The position numbers were made by a program, and so were the translations under genes. This document shows, piece after piece, positions 25,636 through 35,042 of a DNA stretch of 64,000 nucleotides. Source of the DNA: Shewanella canadensis. GTDB lineage: Bacteria > Pseudomonadota > Gammaproteobacteria > Enterobacterales > Shewanellaceae. The number at the start of each line of letters is the position of its first letter. Positions within the stretch are counted from its first letter, which is position 1. The notes beneath the pieces are model-generated. The model had not been told where the DNA came from, ran no database searches, and saw only the letters and a program-made list of their open reading frames with translations. Location: contig NZ_RXNU01000008.1 in NCBI RefSeq assembly GCF_003966225.1, positions 1 through 64,000 on the forward strand, written 5' to 3'.

Positions 25636-26532
25636 TTAAGAAGCCACATTAATAAAGCCCTTACAAAAGTCGATGAAAGCATCACACAAAGGGGTCGATT
25701 TTCGACTCTTGTGATGAATCCGATAAAAGTGACGCTCCAGCTCCAGCCCTTCAACTTCAATAATCGCCAACTCTTTTCGGCTTACCTCTTTCTCGAGCGT
25801 AAGCTCTGACAGTACGGCTAAGCCTGCGCCCTGTTTTACCGCTTGCTTGATGGCATCTGGCGTTGAGAAGTTAAACCTTTCGATGGGCTGCATATCCAAC
25901 GCTTGAGCGGAGCTGATAAAATAATCTCGAGTACCGGAGCCCTCCTCTCTCATCACCCAAGGCTGCCCTTTCAAAGCCTGCGGGGCTACCCGTTGACCAG
26001 CCAAAGGGTGTGCCGGGTGACAAAATACCAATAGTTTATCCTTGTGCCAGGCCTCGACTCTTATTCGACTATCCAGACATTGGCCCTCAATAAATCCAAC
26101 TTCACTGCGAAATTCGAGCACAGACTTAATCACGGCAAGCGTATTAGTAATATCGAGATCCACAAGCGCGCTGGTATGTTGCTGGCAAAATGCAACCGAA
26201 CTTTTTGCCATCAAATAATTACCAATGGTAGAACTGGCACTGACGTTTAATGTGCCACTGAGTTCCGCTTCGGGAGAAGAAAAAAGATGCTCAATTTGAT
26301 CGAACTTTTGTAGTGCTTCCGTCGCTAAAGGCAGTAATAAACTGCCCTGAGAGTTGAGTCTCAACCGGTTACCCACTCTCTCAAATAGCCTCGCATCCAA
26401 TTGACTCTCGAGTTCCGACAGTGCCATCGAGGTTGCCGGAGCCGATAAGTTAACCATTTCAGCCGCACGGGCAACTTGTCCACTTCGCGCTACCGCTTCA
26501 AAAATTGTTAGCTGTTTTAATGTTATTCGCAT
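25636..26532 (-). CDS. LysR-family transcriptional regulator
   Basis: 298 residues. The winged HTH is at about 4-60 (LKQLTIFEAVARSGQVARAAE, LSAPATSMALSELE) and a LysR effector-binding domain follows. Convergent with rnhA, their stops 12 bp apart. The same-strand yafS-like gene upstream is separated by a repeat-bearing spacer. Some relatives resemble YeiE/CysB-like regulators, but the target cannot be read from context. Confidence 0.9.
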   Translation of the reverse strand: MRITLKQLTIFEAVARSGQVARAAEMVNLSAPATSMALSELESQLDARLFERVGNRLRLNSQGSLLLPLATEALQKFDQIEHLFSSPEAELSGTLNVSASSTIGNYLMAKSSVAFCQQHTSALVDLDITNTLAVIKSVLEFRSEVGFIEGQCLDSRIRVEAWHKDKLLVFCHPAHPLAGQRVAPQALKGQPWVMREEGSGTRDYFISSAQALDMQPIERFNFSTPDAIKQAVKQGAGLAVLSELTLEKEVSRKELAIIEVEGLELERHFYRIHHKSRKSTPLCDAFIDFCKGFINVAS

Positions 26533-26567
26533 CTGCTTCTATTCTACAATTTACTTGATAGTGATTT

Positions 26568-26597
26568 TATACCAACCGGCATTAACTGTTTGGTATA
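26568..26597. repeat. TATACCAA...TTGGTATA spaced inverted repeat
   Basis: 8-bp perfect arms (26568-26575, 26590-26597) with a 14-base centre. It uses the same arms as the 14-bp palindromes at 5850 and 10157, as if the palindrome had been opened by a short insert. Confidence 0.5.
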
Positions 26598-26631
26598 CAC
26601 GAAAAATATGTGAATGCTCATTACATTCAAG

Positions 26632-27390
26632 CTAACTCTGTTGCTTCGAATGATGTCCAGCTCGCCCGGCACTTGGCGCCGTACTCCACTTGGGTTGCCT
26701 GATTTTTCGCTTCTCATGAATAGGCGTCAAGGGAGACTCAAGTTTTCTGGCAACGATAAGATATAAACTGCCGGAACCTGGCAACCATGCCTCTAAAGCA
26801 TGTTGCCATATACTATCCTGATTAATATCACTTAACATATGGTGATATAACAAACGCTCATCACCAACGACCCGGTACCCTAACAATCCAAGCCAGTCTT
26901 TTACCCTCGAAGGCATAAAAAAGCGGCCACACCAAGGAAACGCCTCTTGCTGTTTCGGCAATATCTTACCAATAAAAGCGGGACTTAGCGGGTTGAAACC
27001 TATGATAAAGAGGTACCCCCCCGATATCAAAACCCGGTCAGTTTCGCGCAGTAATTTATAAGGATCGGGCTCAAACTCGAGCAGCATATTCATAACCACC
27101 GCATCGATCACCCCGTTTTGTATCGGTAATGCGCTAAAATCGGCTCGAAGTGCTGCACCTTCACCATCAAAAAGAGAAAAGCGTCTGCCAATGGGTAACC
27201 CTGGCATATCGAGCTCTGCACTCAAGGCACCCAGACTCAACATATGATAACCAAAGACCTTAGGCCACCAGGGAGCCAGCTCTTTTTCAATATGTAGCTT
27301 AATGGTTTCGCCGTCAGGCAATTGGGACCATTGCTCGGGTAGCTGTGGCCTGGGATTAACTGACAATGTTAACTCCTGTGGATCACTCAA
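26632..27390 (-). CDS. Class I SAM-dependent methyltransferase (YafS-like)
   Basis: 252 residues. A methyltransferase-type domain: LPIQNGVIDAVVMNMLLEF (motif II/post-I region), then ETDRVLISGGYLFIIGFNPLSP, typical of Methyltransf_11 proteins. The glycine motif I near residues 48-58 (GYHMLSLGALSAEL) is degenerate, so SAM binding is plausible but not certain. Position between gloB (divergent) and rnhA matches E. coli yafS. Substrate unknown. Confidence 0.85.
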   Translation of the reverse strand: MSDPQELTLSVNPRPQLPEQWSQLPDGETIKLHIEKELAPWWPKVFGYHMLSLGALSAELDMPGLPIGRRFSLFDGEGAALRADFSALPIQNGVIDAVVMNMLLEFEPDPYKLLRETDRVLISGGYLFIIGFNPLSPAFIGKILPKQQEAFPWCGRFFMPSRVKDWLGLLGYRVVGDERLLYHHMLSDINQDSIWQHALEAWLPGSGSLYLIVARKLESPLTPIHEKRKIRQPKWSTAPSAGRAGHHSKQQS

Positions 27391-27535
27391 ATCGCAACTT
27401 GAAGAGATGATCTTGTAAAATACTGATATATATATTTATGATAAAACTATTAAAGCGTTAAAGCGCTATACAAGCAATAGCATTGCTAAGTAAACTGACC
27501 ACAGTACAATTATTTGTTTGAATCGGGATCTCAGT

Positions 27536-28354
27536 ATGCAAGACGCGCAATCGCCAGTATCACAATCCAGCTCTGATAGCTTAACCATTACGCCAATATC
27601 CGCGTTTGATGATAATTATATCTGGGTCATCTCCCAAGCAGCACACTCTTTTGTTTATGTCGTCGACCCGGGTGATGCTGAGGCGGTAATAGGTCATCTG
27701 GAAGAGCACAAACAAATCTTGGCCGGTGTATTAATTACTCACCATCATGAGGACCATACCGGAGGTCTTGAAAGACTCATCGAGTACGCAGATCATGAAT
27801 TAGAAATTTTTGGCCCGGCAAATGAAAATATCGCCCATATAAAGACGCCGATATCGACCCAAACAGAGGTCAGCCTGTCAAAAATAACCTCGAAGGCAAA
27901 GATTATCTCTGTCCCGGGGCACACCTTAGGCCATATTGCCTATCTGATAGAAAGCCACCTATTTTGCGGTGACACGCTCTTCAGCGGAGGCTGCGGTCGA
28001 ATATTTGAAGGAACAGCTGAGCAGATGAATCGCTCACTGCAAACATTAGCCAAACTGTCCTCCAATACTCAGGTCTATTGCGCTCATGAATACACACTTT
28101 CAAACCTTAAATTTGCCCTCGAAGTCGACTCAGAAAATAAAGCATTGGCAGCCCACAATGCTGACTGTCTTGCACAGCGTAAGCTTGGAAAACCGACCCT
28201 TCCATCAAGCATAGGGCAAGAGCTTAGTATCAATCCCTTCCTGCGCTGTCATACGCAGGCGATCCAGCGCTCAATTTCCAGCCATTTCGAGGTTAAACAC
28301 TCAGATAATGTCACCGTTTTCGGGCTTCTCAGACAATGGAAGGACAACTTCTAA
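27536..28354 (+). CDS. gloB: Hydroxyacylglutathione hydrolase (glyoxalase II)
   Basis: 272 residues from ATG 27536; an in-frame TTG at 27518 is an alternative. Hydrolyses S-lactoylglutathione in methylglyoxal detoxification. The metallo-beta-lactamase motif THHHEDH gives His69, His71, Asp73 and His74. PGHTLGH and FCGDTLFSGGCGR supply the remaining ligands, and AHEYTLSNLKFA is the glyoxalase-II-specific C-terminal motif. Divergent from the yafS-like gene. Confidence 0.95.
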   Translation: MQDAQSPVSQSSSDSLTITPISAFDDNYIWVISQAAHSFVYVVDPGDAEAVIGHLEEHKQILAGVLITHHHEDHTGGLERLIEYADHELEIFGPANENIAHIKTPISTQTEVSLSKITSKAKIISVPGHTLGHIAYLIESHLFCGDTLFSGGCGRIFEGTAEQMNRSLQTLAKLSSNTQVYCAHEYTLSNLKFALEVDSENKALAAHNADCLAQRKLGKPTLPSSIGQELSINPFLRCHTQAIQRSISSHFEVKHSDNVTVFGLLRQWKDNF

Positions 28355-28443
28355 AAAATAAATTAGAATGATGCGCTAAATAAGTCCCCGTTTTATCATG
28401 TTTTCAAAAAAACAGAGGGACAAAATTAAGGAATGTTTTTTTA

Positions 28444-30003
28444 ATGCGCATACAAACTATTGTAATTGCAGGGAGTCTCTCCCTGCTTTCGGCTTGTCAG
28501 TCTCTTGACGTCCCGGCTCCTGAAGCCACTCAAAACCAAAACACCACTCCGACCGCACCTGCTGTCACGAGCGTGGACTCTGAATCCCCGGCAAAAGTTG
28601 AAGTTGTCGAGGTCACAGATGTCTGGGAACGAATTCGTCTTGGATTAGCGCTACCCGTTCCCGAACACAAATTAGTAAAGCAATACCGGGAATGGTATAT
28701 CAAGCACCCTCAACATCTTGCCAGAGTGTCTGAGCGGGCCACACCATTTCTATACCTGATTGTCGATGAGATAGAAAAACGCGATCTCCCCATCGAGCTG
28801 GCTCTGCTCCCCATAGTAGAAAGTGCATTCGACCCTTTTGCCTATTCCCACGGCGCAGCCTCGGGTTTGTGGCAATTTACCTCCCCGATGGCGAAGCATT
28901 TTGGTCTGCAGATGAACTGGTGGTATGACGGACGTCGGGATGTTCCGGCCGCTACAGTGGCAGCATTAGATATGCTCGAATATCTGTATAAGAAAACCCA
29001 TGGAAACTGGCTCTACGCCATTGCAGCCTACAACACCGGCGAAGGTCGTGTCAGAAACGCGGTTAAAAGAAACAAGAAAAATGGCAAGCCGACCGACTTT
29101 TGGTCACTGGATCTGCCAACGGAAACAGAGCGATACGTTCCACAGCTTCTTGCCTTAGCCGATGTAATTAAAAACGCCGAGAAATATGGCATTAAGCTAA
29201 GTCCGATTGATAATGAACCTATTATTGAAGTGGTCAATGTAAAGGGCCAGATAGATTTAGCCCTGGCTGCCGGCTTTGCCAATATGACGACCTCAGAATT
29301 ACATAAGCTCAACCCCGGATACAACCGCTGGTCTACGGCGCCGGAAGGGCCACATAATTTGGTTCTACCGGTTGACAGAGTATTAGGATTCAACCTTGCT
29401 TTGGCCGATACAGACGCCAAAGAGAGACTAAACTGGGAACGTTATCAGATAAAATCCGGAGATAGCCTGGGGCTTATCGCTAAACGATATCGAACTACCC
29501 CCTCAGCACTGCGCGCCGTTAACGATATCAAGGGAAATACCATTATCGCCGGCAAGCACCTGTTGATCCCCGTGGCAGCCAAGAACCCTGAGCAATATGC
29601 CCTATCTTTAGGGCAGAGACAGATCTCAAAGCAAAATGTTAAACGTGGCAGCCAAAAGATCACCTATCAGGTCCGCTCCGGTGACTCCCTGTGGAAAATA
29701 GCCAAAGCCCATAAGGTTAAGGTATCTCAACTCGCCAGCTGGAACAGCATGGCGCCTAAAGATCAACTAAAAATAGGGAAGAAGCTGGCAATCTGGACGG
29801 GAAGCAGTAAGCAGAGTTCATCTTCTATTACACGTAAGGTCAATTACACCGTACGTTCCGGGGATTCCCTCGCTCGTATTGCTTCAAAATTTAAAGTCAG
29901 AATCAACGATCTCGTGCGTTGGAACTCACTCGAAAAGAGCAAGTATATTCAACCGGGACAAAAGTTGAAGTTGTATGTTGACGTCACCAACGTCCGGGCC
30001 TAA
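28444..30003 (+). CDS. mltD: Membrane-bound lytic murein transglycosylase D
   Basis: 519 residues. Lipobox LSAC (Cys18) anchors it to the outer membrane. The SLT domain spans about 110-235, with catalytic Glu126 in PIVESAFDP and the supporting GLWQF and AAYNTGEGRV. Three LysM peptidoglycan-binding repeats follow (around 345-388, 405-450 and 465-513), each with YQ(I/V)(K/R)SGDSL. E. coli MltD (452 aa) has two, so this protein carries one more. Cleaves glycan strands to anhydromuropeptides. Confidence 0.95.
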   Translation: MRIQTIVIAGSLSLLSACQSLDVPAPEATQNQNTTPTAPAVTSVDSESPAKVEVVEVTDVWERIRLGLALPVPEHKLVKQYREWYIKHPQHLARVSERATPFLYLIVDEIEKRDLPIELALLPIVESAFDPFAYSHGAASGLWQFTSPMAKHFGLQMNWWYDGRRDVPAATVAALDMLEYLYKKTHGNWLYAIAAYNTGEGRVRNAVKRNKKNGKPTDFWSLDLPTETERYVPQLLALADVIKNAEKYGIKLSPIDNEPIIEVVNVKGQIDLALAAGFANMTTSELHKLNPGYNRWSTAPEGPHNLVLPVDRVLGFNLALADTDAKERLNWERYQIKSGDSLGLIAKRYRTTPSALRAVNDIKGNTIIAGKHLLIPVAAKNPEQYALSLGQRQISKQNVKRGSQKITYQVRSGDSLWKIAKAHKVKVSQLASWNSMAPKDQLKIGKKLAIWTGSSKQSSSSITRKVNYTVRSGDSLARIASKFKVRINDLVRWNSLEKSKYIQPGQKLKLYVDVTNVRA

Positions 30004-30053
30004 ATCTTCATAAGCATGACCCTGTTTCAACTCTACAGGGTATCAGCACCTCT

Positions 30054-30082
30054 ATGACTGCAGCGCAAGCCGTTGCAGTCAT
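30054..30082. terminator. Long hairpin after mltD
   Basis: ATGACTGCA (30054-30062) and TGCAGTCAT (30074-30082), a perfect 9-bp stem. An 11-base loop (GCGCAAGCCGT) separates them. There is no T-run downstream. Confidence 0.4.
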
Positions 30083-30244
30083 ATCCCCTTCCTACCAGAT
30101 TGCCCCCTTCATTGCGACCTCCATCACAAGATTAAAAAACATCTGAAATGTATCTTATAAGTTGCTGATAATCACAGTTTTAGCAAGTTAAATGTCCAAT
30201 AATCCTCACCAATAAAAACTCGAATCAACATAGATACCGATATT

Positions 30245-31816
30245 ATGGACAATCAGAATCAACCACAAGCAAACGAAGTCACCTACCCGGACAGTTACAA
30301 AATTCTATCGACAACGGATCTTAAGAGTCACATCACTCACGTAAACAGTGACTTCATGCAGACATGTGGTTATGAAAAGTCTGAGCTGATCGGTAAACCT
30401 CACAACATCATCAGACACCCTGATATGCCCAAGGCAGCATTTAAAGATCTTTGGCAAACCGTTCAGGGTGGCAGCTCCTGGATGGGGCTGGTCAAGAATC
30501 GCTGTAAAGATGGCCGGTATTATTGGGTCAATGCTTTCGTCACGCCCATCAGACATCAGGGAAAAATAACCGAATACCAATCTGTCAGAACCAAGCCTGA
30601 GCCATTATTAAAAGCCAGGGCTCAAACCTGTTACGACGCCATCAATGCAGGTAAAACAATTAAACCCAAGAATCGTCTATCCATCGTTCCAACCTTAGGT
30701 CTAAGTTGGGCGATCTCATGTTTGATGCTCTATCTGGCCACTATTTCTTCGTCTATCCCAGTTGCCTTGGGGTTAGGTGCTATTGGCCTGTTCAGCTTTT
30801 TACTGCCATTGAGTCGATTAAACAAACGACTTAATCATCTGATGACCATGAGTAGAAAGGTTCATGATAGCGCGCTGAACCAAGTTATCTACACAGGCTA
30901 CCAAGATGAGTTATCCCATCTTGAATTGAGTCTAAGGATGCAAAAAGCGGAGTGTCTTGCAATTCTTGGCCGCGTCAAAGACAGCGGTGAAGGGCTTCAG
31001 GAGAGCATGGAGGAGCAGGATCAACAGACTCAATCCAATCAAACTCAGTTAGTTGAACAATCATCGAATCTTGAGCAGGTCGTCGTGGCCATAGGTCAGA
31101 TGAATGAAGCGGTTAACGACATCGCACAAAGTACGACCAGCTCGGCCGATGAGATATCTACCCTGGTAGAAAAGATCCAAATGACGCAATCGGCACTGGA
31201 GACAAGCCAAAAAACCACCTCTGAGATCACCGGTCTGTTAACTGAGTCCCAACAGTCAATTTCGGATCTCGAATTACAGTGCGTGAAAGTTAAGTCTGTA
31301 TTGGAGGTCATAGATAGCCTGGCCCAACAGACAAACCTTCTGGCACTCAATGCGGCAATCGAAGCTGCACGCGCCGGTGAAGCCGGACGTGGTTTTGCTG
31401 TGGTTGCCGATGAGGTTCGTAGTCTGGCCAATCACTCACAAACATCGGCACAAGAGATCCAGTCCATCATAGATACATTAAGCCAAACCACGGCTCACGC
31501 TGTCAGCCAGATGCAACAGAGCCACCAGTTGACATCAAAAAGTGTTGAATCGGATCAAATGTTATCTGACAGTCTTCAATCTGTCAGTGAGGCACTCCAC
31601 CAGATGGAAGCCAACGGTGAGCAGATTGCCGTTGCCGCAGAAGAGCAGTCCACCGTAATTAATCAAGTCTATGCCAGTGCGATGGATCTTGAGTCCGGCA
31701 CCAACAAATTCAGACAAAATTGTGAACATGCAGCCAGCTGCAGCCAAGAGGTCACAGCGCAAAGCAGCAGGCAATTAGAGTTGGTAAAACAGTTTGATAG
31801 CTACAAACGCGACTAA
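30245..31816 (+). CDS. PAS-domain methyl-accepting chemotaxis protein (Aer-like)
   Basis: 523 residues. N-terminal cytoplasmic PAS domain (about 15-120, with MQTCGYEKSELIGKPHNIIRHPDM as in Aer), a membrane hairpin at about 146-190, a short HAMP-like region, and the chemoreceptor signalling domain centred on LAQQTNLLALNAAIEAARAG with DEVRSLA. It has no periplasmic domain, so sensing is cytoplasmic, probably redox or energy state if a flavin is bound. Stand-alone gene with a strong terminator behind it. Confidence 0.93.
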   Translation: MDNQNQPQANEVTYPDSYKILSTTDLKSHITHVNSDFMQTCGYEKSELIGKPHNIIRHPDMPKAAFKDLWQTVQGGSSWMGLVKNRCKDGRYYWVNAFVTPIRHQGKITEYQSVRTKPEPLLKARAQTCYDAINAGKTIKPKNRLSIVPTLGLSWAISCLMLYLATISSSIPVALGLGAIGLFSFLLPLSRLNKRLNHLMTMSRKVHDSALNQVIYTGYQDELSHLELSLRMQKAECLAILGRVKDSGEGLQESMEEQDQQTQSNQTQLVEQSSNLEQVVVAIGQMNEAVNDIAQSTTSSADEISTLVEKIQMTQSALETSQKTTSEITGLLTESQQSISDLELQCVKVKSVLEVIDSLAQQTNLLALNAAIEAARAGEAGRGFAVVADEVRSLANHSQTSAQEIQSIIDTLSQTTAHAVSQMQQSHQLTSKSVESDQMLSDSLQSVSEALHQMEANGEQIAVAAEEQSTVINQVYASAMDLESGTNKFRQNCEHAASCSQEVTAQSSRQLELVKQFDSYKRD

Positions 31817-31839
31817 CTGAAGTGAGTTAATTGGTGACA

Positions 31840-31873
31840 AAAAAAGCCAGTGTCCACAAAGACACTGGCTTTT
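31840..31873. terminator. Bidirectional terminator
   Basis: AAAAGCCAGTGTC-CACAAA-GACACTGGCTTTT, a 13-bp perfect stem with A/T flanks. It serves the chemoreceptor gene on the plus strand and the lipoprotein gene on the minus strand. Confidence 0.9.
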
Positions 31874-31887
31874 CACTTTAGACACAG

Positions 31888-32475
31888 CTAATTGATATAG
31901 GGGTCGAGTGACACGGTGACATCAGTCATCGCGACTCGGTTGGACTCAGTTGCATGACCCACATACTTTGCCACCAGCGAATAACCTCGGCCCTTGAGAT
32001 TATTAAGCACACTTTCAGGGACAGTAAAGTTTACTTTAATCATTTGACCCGATGCTATCGAGGTGTCTCTCAGTGCTTGAGTAAACATCATATCGTCTGA
32101 CCAAGCCCAGACTTTTTCACCTTGTGGATCCAATATTTGTAAGTCGGCAGTCATTCCCGAGCGATATTGAATGAGCACGCCATAGGCTTGATTGTTGGTG
32201 ATCGACAACAAGACACTCAAACCATCATCTGGCGTAACTTGCAGCTCACCCGTTAACAAGCCTGTTTGTACCGCATCTTTTGGCTCAATCTGCTTTGGGA
32301 TCAATTTGTCATCTCGCAACTCCAGATTTGACGGTACCTCTACCGCACTTGCATTCACTTTCTCGGCTACAGCTTTCTCTGCGATGGCTTTCTCGGCGAC
32401 AGCGTCCTTATTCGCCCCCTGAGAGCAGGCCGTTAACATGATCCCCCCAAGAGATAAGAGCAATAACTTGTTCAT
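31888..32475 (-). CDS. Lipoprotein with BsuPI-like domain
   Basis: 195 residues. Lipobox LTAC (Cys17), then an Ala/Glu/Lys repeat (AVAEKAIAEKAVAEK, about 26-40) that is probably a helical spacer. The C-terminal domain (about 75-190) resembles the BsuPI intracellular proteinase inhibitor fold (LLSITNNQAYGVLIQYRSGM, EKVWAWSDDMMF). The ATG overlaps the stop of the AsmA gene by one base, so they are translationally coupled. An envelope-surface role is likely; protease inhibition is only inferred from the domain. Confidence 0.8.
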   Translation of the reverse strand: MNKLLLLSLGGIMLTACSQGANKDAVAEKAIAEKAVAEKVNASAVEVPSNLELRDDKLIPKQIEPKDAVQTGLLTGELQVTPDDGLSVLLSITNNQAYGVLIQYRSGMTADLQILDPQGEKVWAWSDDMMFTQALRDTSIASGQMIKVNFTVPESVLNNLKGRGYSLVAKYVGHATESNRVAMTDVTVSLDPYIN

Positions 32476-34298
32476 TAAAATCCACCCAGTTTCTTTAAGA
32501 GACTATCTTTTAATTTATCTTGCACTTTCTCGGCTTCCTGTTTCAACTTAGCATCAAACAGGGCTGCGGTATCGAGAGCGAACTTTGGCTCAGAGAATGT
32601 GCCTGATATAGCAAAGGGAATTTCGACGCCATGTAATGCCTCCCGCTCTCCTCCGCCTTGTCCCTCGAGGGAGCCTACGACAGAGGTCGTTAGAGAGTAA
32701 TCTAATGCCTCTGTGACAATATTGGCGGTTCCGGCACCAGACAGTCGAATTAATGGGGAGGCCATGAGTAGATCGGGGTTAGAAGCAACACCATTAACAA
32801 GCGAAAATGAACCCGTTAAACTGGTAAAATCGGTTTTTTTCTCAACGCTATCTGTTGAGGACAGATCGCCACTCAACTTGGCTTGCGCATCCCTCAACAT
32901 CTGAGGAATATTGACACCATATAAGGCACCATCTGAAACTTCAAATTGACCTTTTGCGGCAAGATTTTTCTTCATCTTAGCCGTTATTAAGCTTCTCCCA
33001 TTCCCTTTCACTGTAAAGTTTGCACTGCCGGCTAATAGATCGACATCTGCAGCATCTTTCAACAGTTCACGGATCTGAACCTTTTCTACCGATTTCTCAA
33101 AACTGTAACTCGGTACAGATTGTCTAGCGTCGACTTGCGCGGTGACAGACAGCTTACCTTTGTACAGGTTAGCGTTAAGTTTACTCAGATTTAATACGCC
33201 ATCTTTTAGTGCAAGCTTCATTACCCACTTGCTGGTGAGCATATTGGCGACCTTTATCGACTCAGCGGTCACATTCAGCTTGAAGTTAACTAACTTCATC
33301 GCCGACAGATCCGGTTCTTGAGTCGATGTAGCTTGCTTCTCTTTCGCGTCTGACTGACTCGGTGCATCGCTCGGGGGCATAAATTTATCTAAATCAATCT
33401 CACCGAAGCTCAATTGGCCGTCAATATTGGGCACCTTACCACCGTAGGCAACGCTAACCTCGCCTTTCGCCTCTATTTGATCGGCGATGAACTCCTCTAA
33501 AGAGAGTTTTAATCGTTTTTTATCTAACGCTATCGATACCTGAGTCAGTAGACTGATATCTAGCTTTTTATTCGGTATGCCTTCTCCTGCAACAGAGTTG
33601 CTGATCTTGAGATCTTTTAATTCAATCGCCTGCATGGAAGTGTCTACCTTAATCAGGCCTTCACCATGGCTTGATAGGGTCATATCCGGAAGCTCGGCAT
33701 TAAACTGATATTCCAGTGGCGCGAACTCCCCTAATGCAAATTGACCTAGCGTTAACTTTTCCAGATTGAAGAGTTGCTCTGTCCCTGTCTTTTCATCCAG
33801 CATACGGATTTGGGTATTGGTGATGGCAACACCACCGATATTCAAGCCAGCCAAACCTTTACCGGATTGAGCGCTCGATTCAGCAGCGGGTTTATCTGCA
33901 CTCTTGCTCCCCTCAAGACCATCGAAGCTGGTTTGGCCATCTATACGCGTTTCAAGATTCACCGTCAGTCCATCGACATTCAGCTGAGCAATTTCAACTT
34001 GCTTGCTGAACAAAGGCATCAGAGCGACCTCAGCAACGATTTCATTCACTTCCAACATGGAGCTGGTATCGAAGCCCGATGGGTTTGATAGAGAAACCTT
34101 AGAGAGTTTTATGCCAATCGATGGAAAGAATGTCCATGACAACTTATCTGCGACCACAAGGTTGCGCCCCGTGTTCTCTTTTACGGCATCAACGAGCTGA
34201 GGTTTAAAATCATTGGGATCAAACACCAGCGTCAAGTAGGCCGCCAATGAAATGATGAGAATAAAAAATACAACAAAAAGCCATTTCAATATTTTCAT
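32475..34298 (-). CDS. AsmA-family envelope protein
   Basis: 607 residues from ATG 34298; an upstream ATG at 34310 is possible. One N-terminal membrane segment (about 3-22), then a long beta-rich periplasmic body with the AsmA hallmarks DPNDFKPQLVDAVKENTGRNL and ALYGVNIPQMLRDA near the C-terminus. AsmA proteins are bridge-like lipid-transfer or outer-membrane assembly factors. A central acidic/Ser-rich linker occurs around 310-330. Translationally coupled to the BsuPI lipoprotein. Confidence 0.9.
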   Translation of the reverse strand: MKILKWLFVVFFILIISLAAYLTLVFDPNDFKPQLVDAVKENTGRNLVVADKLSWTFFPSIGIKLSKVSLSNPSGFDTSSMLEVNEIVAEVALMPLFSKQVEIAQLNVDGLTVNLETRIDGQTSFDGLEGSKSADKPAAESSAQSGKGLAGLNIGGVAITNTQIRMLDEKTGTEQLFNLEKLTLGQFALGEFAPLEYQFNAELPDMTLSSHGEGLIKVDTSMQAIELKDLKISNSVAGEGIPNKKLDISLLTQVSIALDKKRLKLSLEEFIADQIEAKGEVSVAYGGKVPNIDGQLSFGEIDLDKFMPPSDAPSQSDAKEKQATSTQEPDLSAMKLVNFKLNVTAESIKVANMLTSKWVMKLALKDGVLNLSKLNANLYKGKLSVTAQVDARQSVPSYSFEKSVEKVQIRELLKDAADVDLLAGSANFTVKGNGRSLITAKMKKNLAAKGQFEVSDGALYGVNIPQMLRDAQAKLSGDLSSTDSVEKKTDFTSLTGSFSLVNGVASNPDLLMASPLIRLSGAGTANIVTEALDYSLTTSVVGSLEGQGGGEREALHGVEIPFAISGTFSEPKFALDTAALFDAKLKQEAEKVQDKLKDSLLKKLGGF

Positions 34299-34329
34299 AA
34301 CAGGTTCCATCTGAATTTTGCGAATAAAT

Positions 34330-34824
34330 TTACAACAAGAAAGAGAGATCTAACGCCTTAGGTGCGATTGCGATACCATTTTCGTCCGAATATAGCATCA
34401 TGCCCGGCTCAATGATAACGCTGTCCATCTCGAGTGAAATATTGACCTCTCCTCGATCGAGTTTAACCGTCTTAATCGGGTTGACACCAAGAGCCTTAAT
34501 GCCAAGGTCCATCTTCTTAAGTGCCCCCGCATCCCTGACACAACCATTGATGACAACGCCTTCCCAGCCATTATCTACAGCACTTAAGGCGATTAAATCC
34601 CCCAGGAGCGCCCAGTCCATGGAGGCATCACCATCGACAACGAGCACTTTCCCCTTCCCCTCTGTTGCCAGTATCTGTTTCACTTTGGAATTATCTTCAA
34701 AGCACTTAATCGTGACGACCTCGCCCCAGAATATGTCTCTCTTTCCATACTGTTTAAATTTAGCGGATAAAAGCGAAAGTTCACCATCAAAGTGATCAAA
34801 TAAATCGGGTAACAGGTCATTCAT
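34330..34824 (-). CDS. RraA-family protein (aldolase-like or RNase E regulator)
   Basis: 164 residues from ATG 34824 (CGGAG upstream); the frame is open to 34938 but the extra 38 residues are not family-like. The RraA fold is clear: CFEDN, GKVLVVDGDASMDWALLGDL, INGCVRDAGAL. The conserved Arg-Asp in GCVRD is a metal/substrate site in the HMG/oxaloacetate aldolase members and is often changed in the pure RNase E regulators, so an enzyme is plausible. Its position by asmA differs from the E. coli rraA locus beside menA. Confidence 0.85.
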   Translation of the reverse strand: MNDLLPDLFDHFDGELSLLSAKFKQYGKRDIFWGEVVTIKCFEDNSKVKQILATEGKGKVLVVDGDASMDWALLGDLIALSAVDNGWEGVVINGCVRDAGALKKMDLGIKALGVNPIKTVKLDRGEVNISLEMDSVIIEPGMMLYSDENGIAIAPKALDLSFLL

Positions 34825-34981
34825 AGGGAGCTCCGGAGGATAATGAAAGTTCAGATTACCCGCTACATAATCGTCGAACAAGATGAACCTATTATTTTTA
34901 CAGGTTTTTCTTCGGATTCGATTAACAGGAAAGCTCAATTTATGGTCAAAAGTCTGTTACGGTTCTGGTTTCGGCCTGATA

Positions 34982-35007
34982 CAAAAAGCCAGGCTATAAG
35001 CCTGGCT
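34982..35007 (-). terminator. Terminator of the Cache chemoreceptor gene
   Basis: AGCCAGGC (34987-34994) and GCCTGGCT (35000-35007). On the minus strand the stem is followed by TTTTTG. Confidence 0.85.
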
Positions 35008-35042
35008 CTCGTCACTCACGATATTGTTGAATCTTTACATGG

